Assembly: GCA_905178155.1 (NCBI GenBank) | Contig: CAJINV010000006.1 | Coordinates: forward strand, 786,345 to 850,344 | Direction of reading: 5' to 3' | From: Amoebophrya sp. A120 | Taxonomy: Eukaryota > Sar > Dinophyceae > Syndiniales > Amoebophryaceae | DNA: 64,000 bases | Shown here: piece after piece, positions 1-11,542 of the stretch | How positions within the stretch are numbered: position 1 is the first letter of the stretch | How the letters are laid out: each line of letters begins with the position of its first letter | Notes under the pieces: model-generated | Databases searched by the model: none | Told to the model about the DNA's origin: nothing | What the model saw: the letters and a program-made list of their open reading frames with translations, nothing else | Made by a program: the position numbers and the translations under genes

Positions 1-130
1 ACAAATGCCCTCTCCGCGTGCCAAGAACTGACTCCTCTTGCTGCTCATGCAAGAACACAGATATTTTTATCATCCGCAGACAGCATTACCAGTTCCACTT
101 TTCCAGACCAAGACGTTTTTGCAGTTGATA
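1..130. mobile_element. Family A introner, 3' part only (cut by window edge)
   Basis: The sequence ends with the family A right terminal repeat (CCAGACCAAGACGTTTTTGC, then AGTTGATA). The interior resembles complete family A copies such as 59794-60055. The right flank starts CAAGA; the left flank is outside the window. Confidence 0.8.
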
Positions 131-1768
131 CAAGAAGTATTACCCCAATTTCTACGAAGAAGAGGAGCAGCAGGCTGCGATTTGCCGGGAGCTAGAGTTC
201 GAAAGCCGCAACAGAAATCCACGCGCGGAAAAATGCCGGGAACTGGAAACTCAGCTGTCCGCGGTCCGTAGCACGCAAGGAGCAGCGCGGCAGTCTCTCG
301 TTTGAAATATGAAAGCCGGAAGAGAAATCTATCGAATGCAAACATGTCTGCGTCTGGAACGAACCAACTTGTCATGCTAAATCTGAATCATGTAAAAATG
401 ATAATGAAAATCTGTGTTGCATGATTACTTACCAAAAGCTGTCCACTTTTGAGCTAATCGCGAGGCAGTTTCTCATGCAGGATAGGCATGATAGAAATCT
501 CAAAAAATTTGTCATGCTATGTCCTACATACCAGACCTCATGGTTCATGGAAAACCTGCATGACAAGTCTGGTATTCTCCCAGATCCAGACATATTTGCA
601 GTTGATAAAATCCACGCGCGGAGGACAGGTGCCGGGAACTGCGATATCGTAAGGAAGAATCCCCCCTCCCCATATTGAAAGCGTATTTCTCCGAAAATTT
701 GTGTTGCTGATTTGAGGTCACAAATCACATTTGTCTTGCAAGAAGACCAGGGCAGAGGCTTCCGCCCCATTATGGAAGCGATTTGCCACGCTGTTGAGCC
801 TACAGAGGGACCGTTTGCCATGCTGAACAACTAGACCCATACGCCCCTACCTAGCCTCGGGATCTGGTCGCAGTGCCTCTCATCTGCAATACAAAGCTGA
901 TTTGTGTACGCAAATCCCGCATCACAGATTTCCGCTTCGATATGGGGAGGGGGGATTTTTTCTTTTGATATGCGAAATCAGCTGTCCGCGGTCCGTAGCA
1001 CGCAAGGAGCAGCGCGGCAGTCTCTCGTTTCTGAAATGAACGAGGTAGCTGCCTTGTTGCAAGCCGTATCAACTGCAAATATCGATCTGGGTCTGGAACA
1101 AGAATGCAGCTTGTGATGCTGCATTTGGATAGTAAGTTCCAAAAAAATCTGTACTGCGTGAGCAGCGATAAAGGGAATGCAGTTTTTGCTACGCGCGGAG
1201 AGGGCATTTTTTGTCATGCGGAATAGGCATTAAAAAGCCCGAAAAAAATCTGTGATGCTAGGGCATGCATCACAGACATCATGGCTCATGCAAAACGTGC
1301 AGGACAGGTGTCGGAATCTTCCAGACCCAGATATATTTGCAATGCATAAGCCGCCAAAACCAACCCGAGTCCTGCATTGCTCGCAAGTCTGACCGACGAA
1401 CGGCGGAACGGGAATATAAAAGCTATGGTGAGCAAAAACGTCCCCACCCCAGAGTCAAGATGGCAAATCCGCTACACAAATCAACCAGTTTTGGCTGTTG
1501 CGCATGACAAATTTGGGCTCGCAGTGTGGTCATGTTTAGCTAGTGAAGCAGCGTCGCAGGTCTAGCATAGCATGCGGATGTGAGCATGACAAATCGCAAA
1601 ACACGAGTACTAGAAACTGCTTCTCATGCTTCTCCGCTTGAGAAACATTTTCAGCATGCAGATTTGAACTACAGCTCTGGGGTGGGGACGTTTTTACAAA
1701 TGATAAAAGCCGTCCTGCCCCCTCACATTCGAGCAAGAATCAACGGGACTCCTAGTTCCAGAAGGTAA
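131..1768 (+). CDS. Coiled-coil protein, 3' end of a gene interrupted by four introners
   Basis: Function unknown. Removing the introners at 330, 645, 1067 and 1424, each with one 5-bp repeat, gives an open frame that ends at TAA 1766-1768 with the C-terminus INGTPSSRR. The visible protein is charged and helical (YEEEEQQAAICRELEFESRN, then NPRAEDRCRELRNQLSAVRS), which suggests a coiled coil. A segment of about 110 nt is tandemly duplicated: 198-307 and 308 onward. The first copy runs into TGA at about 304 in the main frame, and a one-base shift there is needed to read into the second copy. This could be a sequencing error, a real frameshift or an unrecognised splice. The 5' end lies beyond the window edge. 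The dispersed 1-kb repeat starts at the last codons. The splicing model is strong; function is not assigned. Confidence 0.7.
215..303 (+). repeat. Tandem exon duplication, copy 1 (empty introner site)
   Basis: This copy matches the second copy, which is split over 325-329, 608-644 and 976-1030. Where the second copy holds the 326-bp introner at 645-970, this copy reads GGGAACTGGAAACTCAGCTG without interruption. The site corresponds to the junction 248/249. The aligned exon length is the same in both copies. Confidence 0.85.
330..607. mobile_element. Family A introner
   Basis: 278 bp, TATCGAATGC to GCAGTTGATA. Target repeat AAATC on both sides (325-329, 608-612). Joins RKRN^PRAEDRC. Confidence 0.9.
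645..970. mobile_element. Family C introner
   Basis: 326 bp with C-rich and G-rich arms (CCCCCCTCCCC / GGGGAGGGGGG). Target repeat TGCGA on both sides. Joins RCRELR^NQLSAV. The uninterrupted paralogous site lies at 248/249. Confidence 0.93.
1067..1348. mobile_element. Family A introner
   Basis: 282 bp, TATCAACTGC to GCAATGCATA. Target repeat AGCCG perfect. Joins LLQA^AKTNP. Confidence 0.9.
1424..1705. mobile_element. Family B introner
   Basis: 282 bp, TATGGTGAGCAAAAACGTCC to GGACGTTTTTACAAATGATA. Target repeat AAAGC perfect. Joins NGNIKA^VLPPH. Confidence 0.9.
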
Positions 1769-2729
1769 AGGGCTATATTTAAAAATGTCTAGTTGCTGCG
1801 GGTCGCAGTAAAGCCATTGAAGGTTTCGGAATCAAAAGCCTTCGCGGATTCTTCCTTGCTGTCGCGATTCTTCAGTATTTTTTCATTAACTACTTTATGC
1901 AATTCTTCGTATAATAATGCACTCTCTGATGATCATGTCCTAGGAAGTAGTCAGAAGCAGCTATCGTTCCAAAAAATTATCTCATATACTAAAGAGAATC
2001 TAACCGGCGACCTTTTATTCCATTTTCGTCTTTTTTCGTGCTCTGTCTACCTAGTAAATATGTCTGAAAGCCTTTATTGATTCAGTGAGAGTAAAAACTC
2101 TCGATGGATAGTCGACTTGAAAAATTGTTGAATACAGCGCTCTGGAGGACTTTTTTGTACACGACAATATCGACAGTTTATTTCATTTTCAACAATCACC
2201 AACAGCGTCACACTAAATTTCACGCACTTGTTTATTTCAACTCTTTTACTACAAGTCAAGCTTATTTAGAAGTGCGTGGTCTTCATTTTCTGCGTAAGTA
2301 GTTCTACTTGTGCAGAGCGAAGAGCGATTGTCACATCGAAAAAAACCTGCTTCACCCGTCCCACCGCGGCCCTACGGCCCGGGCTGCAAGGGTCTTGCAG
2401 GCGGGAGAAGGAAGGCATCAAATGTGAACTCTTCTACTCAACATCTTCTTCGGGTCAATTGACTACCGAGTGAAAGTAGATCGTAGAGATTTCTCTCTCT
2501 TAGACATTTAATCCTGCTAAGTATTGAACTGCTGGATCATTCCCTTGAACAATAACTCACACGTCAATTTCGTACCTGAATATTAAAACAATGATGCTGA
2601 TATGTTGGTGAAAAAAATAAACTGTCCCCGGTGCCCTCTCTCTTCGTGTAGGAGAAATGGCTGATGAACCTGGTCTCCTGTTGACAACTTGTAGATCTTC
2701 ACGTGTTCGCGCTTACTTGTAGAAGATCT
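1758..2729. repeat. Dispersed ~1-kb repeat, copy 1
   Basis: Starts at CCAGAAGGTAAAG and is closely similar, with small indels, to 13656-14657. It covers the last codons and 3' flank of the coiled-coil gene. It has no convincing ORF and no terminal inverted repeats that I could see. The right edge is approximate. Confidence 0.85.
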
Positions 2730-3458
2730 ACTTCACATAGAAATACTTCCCAGTTTATTTCCTGGATACACAGGAACGGCACAAAAAATCCGCGATCTCA
2801 TTATGATCTTGCACAACTGCCACAAGAAAAATCCGATCAAAATGTAAATGTTGAAAACGCGATCATAGGCCGTAACGCAGAATAAAATGCATGGTCTTGG
2901 CGATCCAGTTCTCTGTTCCTAGAAAATCTGGTTGAAGATGTATGAGTAACTACTGCGGTCAGGTCAGACTGAAATGAAAAACAAAGATGTGAGTCGTGTT
3001 TCCGTTTCAATTCCAACCCATTTATTTTCCGCTACAAGACTAGAATCTGGCTCACCAGAAAAATACCGACAGTGCCTCCAGAGGACGCATCTGACTTCTC
3101 ACCACGCAGTACGACAGATTGCATTTCCACGTACAGTTAAGTCTAAGGAACATCACTTCACCTAACTCGGCTATTATACAACAATACTCTTGGTTCTGCG
3201 TTTTACTTTTACGTCCATCATTTCCATCCGTCTATTCACTTCGAGATTAAGGAGCTTCATTTTGCATTTTCATGAAAGTATAAAAGGGTATTATTGTCGC
3301 AGTGTATAATCCACAGCCGGCCTGGTCTCGATAGAGTCGCCACAGGTTTTTTTGAGTATTTTCCACGTGTTATTTGTAAAACAACGTACTATAGTTCTGA
3401 TCTTCACAAAACATTTTATTGCAGTTTGCTCTTTGGCTTAGATCCATCAACTCACAAA
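2730..3458. other. Intergenic, nothing recognised
   Basis: AT-rich spacer upstream of the first CCCH gene. There are only short chance ORFs and no introner. Confidence 0.5.
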
Positions 3459-5750
3459 ATGGCTGTAAAGAACCACGTGAAAAATAACTGGATCCTATTC
3501 CAGTTCTGTGTAGTAACTTGGTACTACGGCGCTTTCGCCGCCACAGTGCCGGCGTCCTCCAGTGCACCAGCCACTAGTTACGTTCCCCCTCCGCTCCTCT
3601 CCAAAGGCAGCTGCCCAGCTAACGCCTGTTTCAACTGCAGCAACCCGTGCAAAGCGCACAACCTCGCGAAAAAGGAGCAGAACGGCCCTCCGACGAACCA
3701 GAAGTCCCGGTTGTATCAGACCGGTTTCCGCAGTCCCCAGGCTCTGAAGCGCCAGAGAAAGCGGGAGCGGGGGTGTGCCGCCGGAGCGGACTGCGAGTTT
3801 TGCCACAGTTGCCCATACAGCAACGACCGAGCCGCGTGGCGGGCGGAAAGAAAAGAAATTTTGAACGCGGTAGTGCAGGACCAGCAGGAGGATGCACGAC
3901 GAGAAGATGAACGGGAAGTAACGTACTACGCTCCCACGCCCGACAGTGTCGACGGCGAAGTACACCTTCTTCCCTCGTGGACGAGGGCCACGCCCTCTGC
4001 AGGACACCATCAGGAAGAAATGTTACCCGCGGCCGCACTAGGAGTTCCTCTTGCACACGGCTTGTTGGCTGCTCCTGCTGCACCAGGTACAACAATTACT
4101 AGTGCGGATGAAGATGTTCTTGAGCCAACGACCACCGTCTATTACGCACCCACGCCATCGCCAGGGAGTGTCGCGGGAGCCTGGAGGTCTTCGAGGTCCC
4201 GTGCGCAGCAAGAAGGTCTTTTAATACAACCGGCGGGGATGTGGTTTGGGGAGCAGGCTGATGAATCACGGATGCAACGACCAGCAGTAGACCACGACGG
4301 TGATGAAGTAGAAGGCACTGAAAGTGATCAACAAAACTCAGACGACGACGACGCATCTTCATCTGCAATCCCATTTGTGCCTTATTTTCGGTACCCACAG
4401 GCACCTCCTCCGGGAGCCATGAATGACGTAGTTCTTAATGGCAGCACGAGTGTGATGAGCACACCGGTAGGAGGTCGTGGGAGAAGTGGACAGGGAAGAT
4501 TTCATCCCAGCAGCGCCTGCTCCAGAGCGTCGTCGGCTGCAAGTAGCAGGACAACGGCGAACCTTTTTTTCCCTCCGACCCCGGATCGCTTTGAAACAGG
4601 GCAAAACCCGCGTGAAGAAAGTAGAACCACGACCGGCGCTGCTGGACCTTCGAACACGCAGCCAGAAAGGGTGCGATCGGTGTCGCCCGAACTACCGCCT
4701 TCGTTGTCGCTTGGCTCGCTTGGACACCCGGCGACCTGCCAGGCCCCCTGCAAATTTTTTTGGAAAAACAGGGGGTGCAAGGAGGGTACGAACTGTGACT
4801 TTTGCCACTCCTGTCCGCATAAAAACGTCAAGGGGGGCACGGCAGAGGCGGTCAGACGGAAAAACTTCTTTGCGGGAGGAGGGCTACAGCAGCCGCAAGA
4901 ACATCAGGCGAGGATGCAGCAGGAGACACAACCTCCGGCTCGGGGGCCCAGCACGGTGCCTTTATCGCGTCCCCCAGGTGTATTTTTTGCACCCGCGGCC
5001 CCGCAGGAGCCGGCGGGGATGCGCCACAGCACGAACACCGCCCCGCCGCCAGCAGAACTTGAAGTGAAACCTTGCCCCCCGACGCCGAACGACTTTGAAG
5101 ACGCCCCCGGCTTTTACAAACCCCTGTCCGAAGGGACCATCGGCCATCCGCACACCTGCCAGGCGGCTTGTACGCGTTTTTGGACGACGGCGGGGTGCCC
5201 GGACGGAGAGAAGTGCAGGTTTTGTCACGCATGCGGCGTGTTTGGTCTTCGTCGAGCTGCAATGACGGGACAGGAAAGTCAAGGTCAGCTACAAGGCCGC
5301 AGGCCGCCGAGCAAAAAACAACTACGCCGGGCACTGCGGGAAGAGGCACAAGGGCAGCTGAAGGAAGAATGGTCCGAGATTCAACAACACCTTGAAGAAA
5401 CACGCGCAGGAGCAGGTGTCGAGCATCAAAGTGATACAACTTCTAGATACCGCTGGAAAAATAACGCAGCTCCCTTAGCTCCCGTCCCAGAAGAAGGAGA
5501 CCTGGGCGGGTCTTTCGCAACAATTGCGGCGCTGTCGATACCAACACAGGCTCGTGCTGGTGTAGTAGTACCGCGGAGAAAGAACTGCGCTGCTGCTGCC
5601 TCTGCTGCTGCCAGCGAGCAGCGGGCTGGCGATATGAATTTGCGAACAACAACGCAGCATGAAGATGCAGTTCTTCTGCTTCAGCAGGACGAGGAGGATC
5701 AAAAAGAAAGTGACAAGGGTCTTGAAGAGCCTTCGTGTGCGCAGCAGTGA
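3459..5750 (+). CDS. Leader-bearing protein with three CCCH-type zinc fingers (763 aa)
   Basis: I chose ATG 3459 because it begins a short basic stretch followed by a hydrophobic run (WILFQFCVVTWYYGAFAA), typical of a signal peptide; the frame stays open upstream to 3294. There are three Cys/His modules: about residues 52-118 (an expanded one with a long insert before GCAAGADCEFCHSC), about 421-455 (GHPATCQAPCKFFWKNRGC, then CDFCHSC) and about 562-594 (GHPHTCQAACTRFW, then CRFCHAC). Spacing C-x8-C-x5-C-x3-H fits the CCCH class, which usually binds RNA. Linkers are acidic, Ser/Pro/Gln-rich and probably disordered. A secretory leader on a CCCH protein is unusual, so the site of action is unknown. 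No introners interrupt it. Confidence 0.8.
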   Translation: MAVKNHVKNNWILFQFCVVTWYYGAFAATVPASSSAPATSYVPPPLLSKGSCPANACFNCSNPCKAHNLAKKEQNGPPTNQKSRLYQTGFRSPQALKRQRKRERGCAAGADCEFCHSCPYSNDRAAWRAERKEILNAVVQDQQEDARREDEREVTYYAPTPDSVDGEVHLLPSWTRATPSAGHHQEEMLPAAALGVPLAHGLLAAPAAPGTTITSADEDVLEPTTTVYYAPTPSPGSVAGAWRSSRSRAQQEGLLIQPAGMWFGEQADESRMQRPAVDHDGDEVEGTESDQQNSDDDDASSSAIPFVPYFRYPQAPPPGAMNDVVLNGSTSVMSTPVGGRGRSGQGRFHPSSACSRASSAASSRTTANLFFPPTPDRFETGQNPREESRTTTGAAGPSNTQPERVRSVSPELPPSLSLGSLGHPATCQAPCKFFWKNRGCKEGTNCDFCHSCPHKNVKGGTAEAVRRKNFFAGGGLQQPQEHQARMQQETQPPARGPSTVPLSRPPGVFFAPAAPQEPAGMRHSTNTAPPPAELEVKPCPPTPNDFEDAPGFYKPLSEGTIGHPHTCQAACTRFWTTAGCPDGEKCRFCHACGVFGLRRAAMTGQESQGQLQGRRPPSKKQLRRALREEAQGQLKEEWSEIQQHLEETRAGAGVEHQSDTTSRYRWKNNAAPLAPVPEEGDLGGSFATIAALSIPTQARAGVVVPRRKNCAAAASAAASEQRAGDMNLRTTTQHEDAVLLLQQDEEDQKESDKGLEEPSCAQQ

Positions 5751-7961
5751 TTTTCTTTCGAGCCACTTGCACTTGGAAGACCCAGATCGAATCGTGTTTA
5801 ATGTTCTACTTCTGCCTCGGTATCGCTATCGTTAATTTGGTCCAAGAACATCATACTTTTTTATGTAGTGGAAAAGTGAGTTTAGCTTTATTTTTTCCGC
5901 TTTACGATGAACAACTAGAACTACAAACACACCCTTCAAAAAGGCTCAAAGTTAAAATCAGGTCAAGAGCACCAGCACTTTCGCAAACCTTTGTAGTAAG
6001 AGACAGCTTGTTTTTCAGACATTCAAACGCTTTACTATTGATTCACAACAGCACTCTACTTGTTCTTCAACAGCACTAGGTTTTTGCTCGTGCAGCAGAA
6101 GCAGAAGAAGCTCGTCGTTCTCAGTTTTCAACAAACATAACGCTCCCTTTGGGATTTTAGTTTTCAATATGTAGGTCTATAGCCAGAAGTTGCTTAGCCA
6201 GCTCGTCGTGTTTTTAGTGAAGGCAGTAACGCGAGCCACGACGTGAGGGGAAAGAATAACTTTCAGGAGGTTCCACGTGACTGAGCCTCACAACAAACAA
6301 AGTATAGCGTTAGTTCTTCCACCTGGGATTTTTTCATTGAAGTTGTTGTACTGTCGCTCTTGCCAACATAACCATGCTTTACTACTGTCCATTGACGTTT
6401 TGATTCGTATTCATTCTTTGAATACACGACGTTTTGTGCCGAGCACCAGTGCTTCATGATGCATAGGACCGAACGATAATAATTTCAGCGCGCGCGCCGC
6501 CTACTAACTTGGTTCGTATTTTACTGCTGTGAGGCCATTGATTACATAGAACTAGACTTCTTGCTTGAAAATCAAAAGTACCTTCACAACAAGAGCATGA
6601 AATTTCTGCACTTTGAAGAATTATTCGGAAGCAAAAATGGCACACGCACTACATCTAAAAAATGATCTAGACAGGAACCCGTTACAACCCGTCAACATGT
6701 TGGCTACCGGCAAGTAGAAGATGAGAAAACATAAAAGGCTAGAAATATTACGTCAACTACAAAACAACTGCAGTCTAGAAATTGTAGTGGATGCAACATC
6801 ATCGTCGATGTTGAGCATTGTTACAACTACAGCTGACAGCTTCTGAAGCCAAGGAGTTCCTGTTTTGTGCTCGATGAGCGGCATGGCGTGGACAATAACA
6901 ACTGACTGGAAATCGTATAGAGGTCCGTTGTGAACAAGGTAAAACGAAGTGTCGGTCGTGATCGAAAAACTTGTGCCCAGAGTAGAAATGAAATCTTCAT
7001 GCGCAGGATCAGGCATGCGCATGCGTAGGGAGAAGAAGGAACGATAACGAAGAAGATCATTGTTATTTCGGTGCAGGTTGAATTGTGATCGTGGTAAAGT
7101 GTGTGAACTAAGAAACCCCTCGATCATGTGGAAGATCCGCAAAAATTGTGAATGATCAGGAACACTACTTGACTTAGGAAAATCCGTGCTCTATTTTGAC
7201 TCTTGATCTTCTCTGCAGTATTTGCACTTGATCCTTGATCATCAATCGAAATATATTTATAAACGTCGGTTACTATGTGGTTTTTCGAAAAAAAAAAGTG
7301 ATTATAGTCTGAGATGGAACTACATGGTTGCAGCTCAGCCTTCTGCAGCTGTCGTGTGTAGTCTCTATGCACGACTAAATTTTTCACAAACCCTGCTTTT
7401 CCTCTTCCTACATCCACAACTGCCAGTTCCCTGAAAAAAGCATAGTCCTAGTCCCTACTTGCGCTGAAGTTTAATTCAGAGCATAAAAGTTCTTGACACA
7501 ACATCAAGTAGCGACAACATCATAGCCAAAAAAACCAAAAGCCTCAACAAGTTTTAAGAATTCGGCCGATTGTTAAATATCAATTTGTCGCGACAGATTC
7601 ATTTATTTTCCGATATTTTTTCCAGTCAAACAACAGTATAGAAATCGCAGGTCGCCGTTTGGCTTGCTACAAATTTTGGACGATTTACATTTACAAAGCA
7701 CAAGCAGTACTTCGGGATAATTCACTTCTTGAGCAGAACTAAAACTTCCGCGAAAGTAAAGGAAGAAAAGCATACCGACTGTAACTCGAACGCATCAAGT
7801 TTATTTTTCGACAATTTCATCTACATTGCAGCAGCAGCCCTGAAGAAGAAGGGTATAGTAAGTATTGATTAACCGTAGTGCAACAACGAGCACACCACGA
7901 ACCGTCTACGGCAACAAGGTCAAGAGGCGTAGTATAAAGGAGGGAAGAAAGCACGACCAAC
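5751..7961. other. Intergenic spacer, nothing recognised
   Basis: AT-rich. It holds only short ORFs on both strands, the longest being 129 codons on the minus strand at 6753-7142, with no recognisable motif. No introners or clear repeats. Confidence 0.5.
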
Positions 7962-9242
7962 ATGTTGCGTAGTTCCAACGGGTCTTCAGCATCCTGCCCC
8001 GCCGCCGTCTTCGGGCCCCGGGTGAAAAGCTTGCCTCTCTTGGTCGTGTCGCACTTGCTCTACTTGTCATTATGCGGAGGAGGATCGTCTTCGTCGTCCA
8101 CAGGATCCCTACTACTTCAAGCCGCGTCCGCGGTGAAACTTGCTGCCGCAGGAGAGCGCCGACGTAGTAAACCTCCCGGGCCGCCGCGTCGTGTCGATCA
8201 TCCACTGCCCGCGAACTTTGTCGAGGTCACCAAGGGTAGCGTTAGCCACCCTGTGTCATGCAACGACCCATGCAAGTTCGCTCGGAGAGGAAGGGGCTGC
8301 AAAGACGGGGTCGAGTGTGATCGCTGCCACGTGTGTACGTGGACGAGAGAGGCTGAAGCGGAACGTCGTCGAAATAGGCTGGGTACTAGGCGTGGTCGTA
8401 CGAACGAAACGACCGGCAATAGCTGCCCGCCACCACCTCCTCCTCACCCTGCGGCCCGCCACGACGACGGTCAACAGAGGCTGCTCCGGAGCGGGAGTAG
8501 CGCACCAGCTGCTGCTCCTTCTAGCAGGCAGTGGCGGGCAGCTGCAGCTGCCCCGAGCTGCGCACCAACTGTCACCGGTCAGCCACAATTTCCTCCAGGC
8601 TCGTGGTCCTCTCCTACGACCAATTTTGCAGCAGGAGCGGCACCGAGCTGCAGAAGGCCCTCTCACGGTTCCACCTCGAGTTTTGATACTAACACGTGGC
8701 AAGAACAGCAGGATCTTCCTGCTTCCCCAGCGCCTCCTTCCCCGGGGCCTCCTTCCCCGGGGCACCAGCAAGGCCAACTTTATACAGTGCAGTGGGTGGC
8801 ATGTCCTGTGATCGGTCTAGTAACTGAGGAGCAGGCGTGGACAAACGGGCTCTTGCCTGCAGCCGGTCCTAGTTCACCTTTCCAACAATCGCAGGGCAAT
8901 TTTGAAAATGCCAGCGATCTGAACAATTCTCCACCCCCTGGGGTGTCGTCCTGCAGTGGTACGCAAATGATGCCCGAGCCGCCCGCGAATAGTTACGGAA
9001 TGTCACCGCAGATGAGCTCCGGGAGCACGCCGCCGGACCAGCGCTCCGGGACCACGGGGTCCTCCTCCGACCCAAGTACAACCGCGGCGTCGACATCAAC
9101 GCCGACTTTTGCCGCTTTTAGTGCTAGGGACGCAATGTATTTCCCCGGCGCGGGCGATACCGTGGCGTCGACACCCTCGCCAACCTTTGCCGCTTTTTTC
9201 GAACGTGCTAGCGATGCAAAGCATTTGACGCGGGACAAGTAA
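7962..9242 (+). CDS. Leader-bearing single CCCH-finger protein (426 aa)
   Basis: The ATG at 7962 is followed by a hydrophobic segment (about residues 24-40, LPLLVVSHLLYLSLCGG). One finger lies at about residues 91-128: GSVSHPVSCNDPCKFARRGR, then GCKDGVECDRCHVC. The rest is low-complexity, rich in Pro, Ser, Gly and Ala, including a SPGPPSPG tandem at about 8742-8765. Near the C-terminus a short motif is repeated (TPTFAAFSARDAMYF and SPTFAAFFERASD). A related motif, AFTAFSGEDIAKF, ends the gene stopping at 16613. Intronless. The CCCH family is RNA-binding in other eukaryotes; here the role is unknown. Confidence 0.75.
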   Translation: MLRSSNGSSASCPAAVFGPRVKSLPLLVVSHLLYLSLCGGGSSSSSTGSLLLQAASAVKLAAAGERRRSKPPGPPRRVDHPLPANFVEVTKGSVSHPVSCNDPCKFARRGRGCKDGVECDRCHVCTWTREAEAERRRNRLGTRRGRTNETTGNSCPPPPPPHPAARHDDGQQRLLRSGSSAPAAAPSSRQWRAAAAAPSCAPTVTGQPQFPPGSWSSPTTNFAAGAAPSCRRPSHGSTSSFDTNTWQEQQDLPASPAPPSPGPPSPGHQQGQLYTVQWVACPVIGLVTEEQAWTNGLLPAAGPSSPFQQSQGNFENASDLNNSPPPGVSSCSGTQMMPEPPANSYGMSPQMSSGSTPPDQRSGTTGSSSDPSTTAASTSTPTFAAFSARDAMYFPGAGDTVASTPSPTFAAFFERASDAKHLTRDK

Positions 9243-11542
9243 CGGGAGTGGCGGTGAACATTCTTCTACAAGATGCATGTTGCTTCCGAATACATCGCGA
9301 GAGCAGTTGCAGTTGCAGCTGGGAGAAGATAATTTTTTGTTTTATTGATGAGAGCTCTAGAAGGCTGTATTGTGCTGGTGCAACTCGACGTAGCTGGTTT
9401 TTACACAGTTGTATAGTCTATTCGACGTTTTGATGTTCCACAATCATGTCGTCCTTTGCCGATCAGCTTTTCTATGGTGTTGTAAGTACTAGCAAGCAGC
9501 TAGCTCACTACAAGATCGGCGACTGTTTTTCTTTTTTGGCATGGTCTGTGAGCAATTTTTTAGCATATCAAAAATCCAGGGTGCACGACGTTTATTTGCG
9601 AGACTTTTGTTGGAGTCTTCTCGTTCTGATTTTATCCATCTATTGACACACCTATAACGTGGTAGTCGCATTTGTAACAAGTGTTGTTCGTACGCATACC
9701 CGCCCACATGTAGCGTTGACCACGACCTTCTCGGGCTGAGCCTGGAGAGGTTACTTACTACGGTGAACACGAGGACATCATGATGCATCGAAAAGCAGAC
9801 CACACTAGGTGCTACTAGAACAGATGAGAAAGTGAAAATCTAGTACTCAACTTCCGTGGCTGCTCGACGTCGTGATGATCTTTATAGTACTTCATCGAGC
9901 GATCGCAGTCAAACTCAAGCGGTTTAGCAAGTTGAACTCGATGTTGATGTCAAGTTCACTTTTCTTCTCTAAGACTAAGACTAAGTTAGAATTTGCAGAG
10001 GAACTGTATTGATTCTATCCCGAGGAGGTTTTATTTTTAAAGGACCAGCACCATCGACGTGATCCTCAACTAACATTTTGAACACGGCGTCTTTTGCCGT
10101 GGATCAGGGGACATTTTGAGCTTGTTTTTCGAAAGAGCAATCACATAATCTTCACAGCAGGCTTTTTCTTGCGACGTCCCGATATAATTTTCATGCGATT
10201 TAGTTGTGGACATCATCGCAAAACTCCGACAAAAAGTGCAGAGTACCACAAGGTACCACGACACGACGCGCCCAGCGGTCGCTTTTTTTGTTGGCCCGCG
10301 GACTGCTCGAAGTGCAGAGTACCACAAGGTACCACGACACGACGCGCCCAGCGGTCGCTTTTTTTGTTGGCCCGCGGATTGCCTTAAAAACACTTGATGG
10401 AGCATTTTTATAGTAAGTACTAAAGAAGCCCGTACTTCTATGGAGGCTTGGGCTCCTGCGAGCCGGTACTACTTAACCTGATATAGAAGTACCAACGATT
10501 TTATTTCCTGGTTGTGTCCTTCTAAAACATCCCCAGAACTACAACAGTGCGAAAAACTAAAACAAGAAAACGTCACGACCATAGTACTAGTTCTGGCAGG
10601 ACACAAAACCAAACTACGCAATCAACAGATAGTAAGTTCTGGCAAGACCAAGATGACAAAAAACAAAATTACTATCAAAAACCAAAACGTGGCCACCAGG
10701 AAGTGGACTGCGTTTTCGTTCTTGTCCACATAATTTATTATCACACCAGCTAGTCCTACAGCTGCGCCCTTGTTGCGGAGAGGCTCTGGGTCTGTGCTTG
10801 TGAAAATGAAGTTTATTGCCTGTGTTTCTTATTCACGGTTTCGGTTATGTCGGTCTACACCACAACTAGAAGTTCTGTGGCGCAAAAGAACAAAGAAGAA
10901 AAATATAGGTCAACGTCTTGCAGTACCGTAAATAAATGCTGCGCGGCTCCATGATTCTAGGAGTAGATCATGCCGAGGGATGAACAGAAATTGATCATTT
11001 CTCACAACACCCGTCCGTGAGTGATATTATGAAACGGTAAAAGGATCTTCAAAATAAAATTCAATACCTCCTGCGACCACGACGTGATGAATCAGTGCAT
11101 CGAAGTGATCGAATGCAAAGTAGGAAAGTAAGTCGTACCTTTGGTTGTAAAAAGACAATAGAACAGATACTCGGTTCTTTTCAATATTGTGAAGCAACTC
11201 GAAGTAGAATTGTGCCTACGTCATCTTCGGTGGACAGTAGTATAGTTTTTGCTTCTCTACTTCCATGACCAACAAATTGTCAGACGCATTGTATTTCAAA
11301 CTACAGAGCCTCCAGAAAGTACCCGAAGGTGATTTTTATTCAATCAAAACGTAAGTACAAAACTACAACCTTACAGATTCTGCTTGCAGGTCGTACTCTT
11401 TTTGACAGGTGGATAAGGTCTAACAGATACTGACAACGAAGGATTTTCGGGAATTCTTTTTCTCAACAAGTACTAGTACAGCTGCCGGAACGATTTAACG
11501 TTGTGTACAGCGAAGAAATTCTATTTTCGTGAAAATTTTAAG
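9243..11542. other. Intergenic spacer with one short tandem duplication
   Basis: AT-rich. Contains the 76-bp tandem repeat at 10234-10385 and otherwise only short ORFs without motifs. Confidence 0.5.
10234..10385. repeat. Two-copy 76-bp tandem repeat
   Basis: The unit beginning AGTGCAGAGTACCACAAGGT occurs at 10235 and again at 10311, nearly identical through the CCCGCGGA region. The unit contains GGTACC-type palindromes. Confidence 0.85.

Noticed and set aside
645-970. Group II intron origin for the introns
   Set aside because: No GTGYG start, no domain V-like hairpin and no reverse transcriptase; terminal inverted repeats plus target duplications fit DNA-transposon-like elements instead.
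4113-4127. CTTGAGCCAA as a reverse spliced-leader fragment
   Set aside because: Ten bases inside a CCCH coding region with no further match; likely chance.
6753-7142. 129-codon minus-strand ORF in an AT-rich spacer
   Set aside because: No recognisable motif and no supporting context; kept out, though a small lineage-specific gene cannot be excluded.
9446-9646. 66-codon + ORF (MSSFADQLFYGVV...)
   Set aside because: Short, no leader or domain, in a spacer with many chance ORFs.
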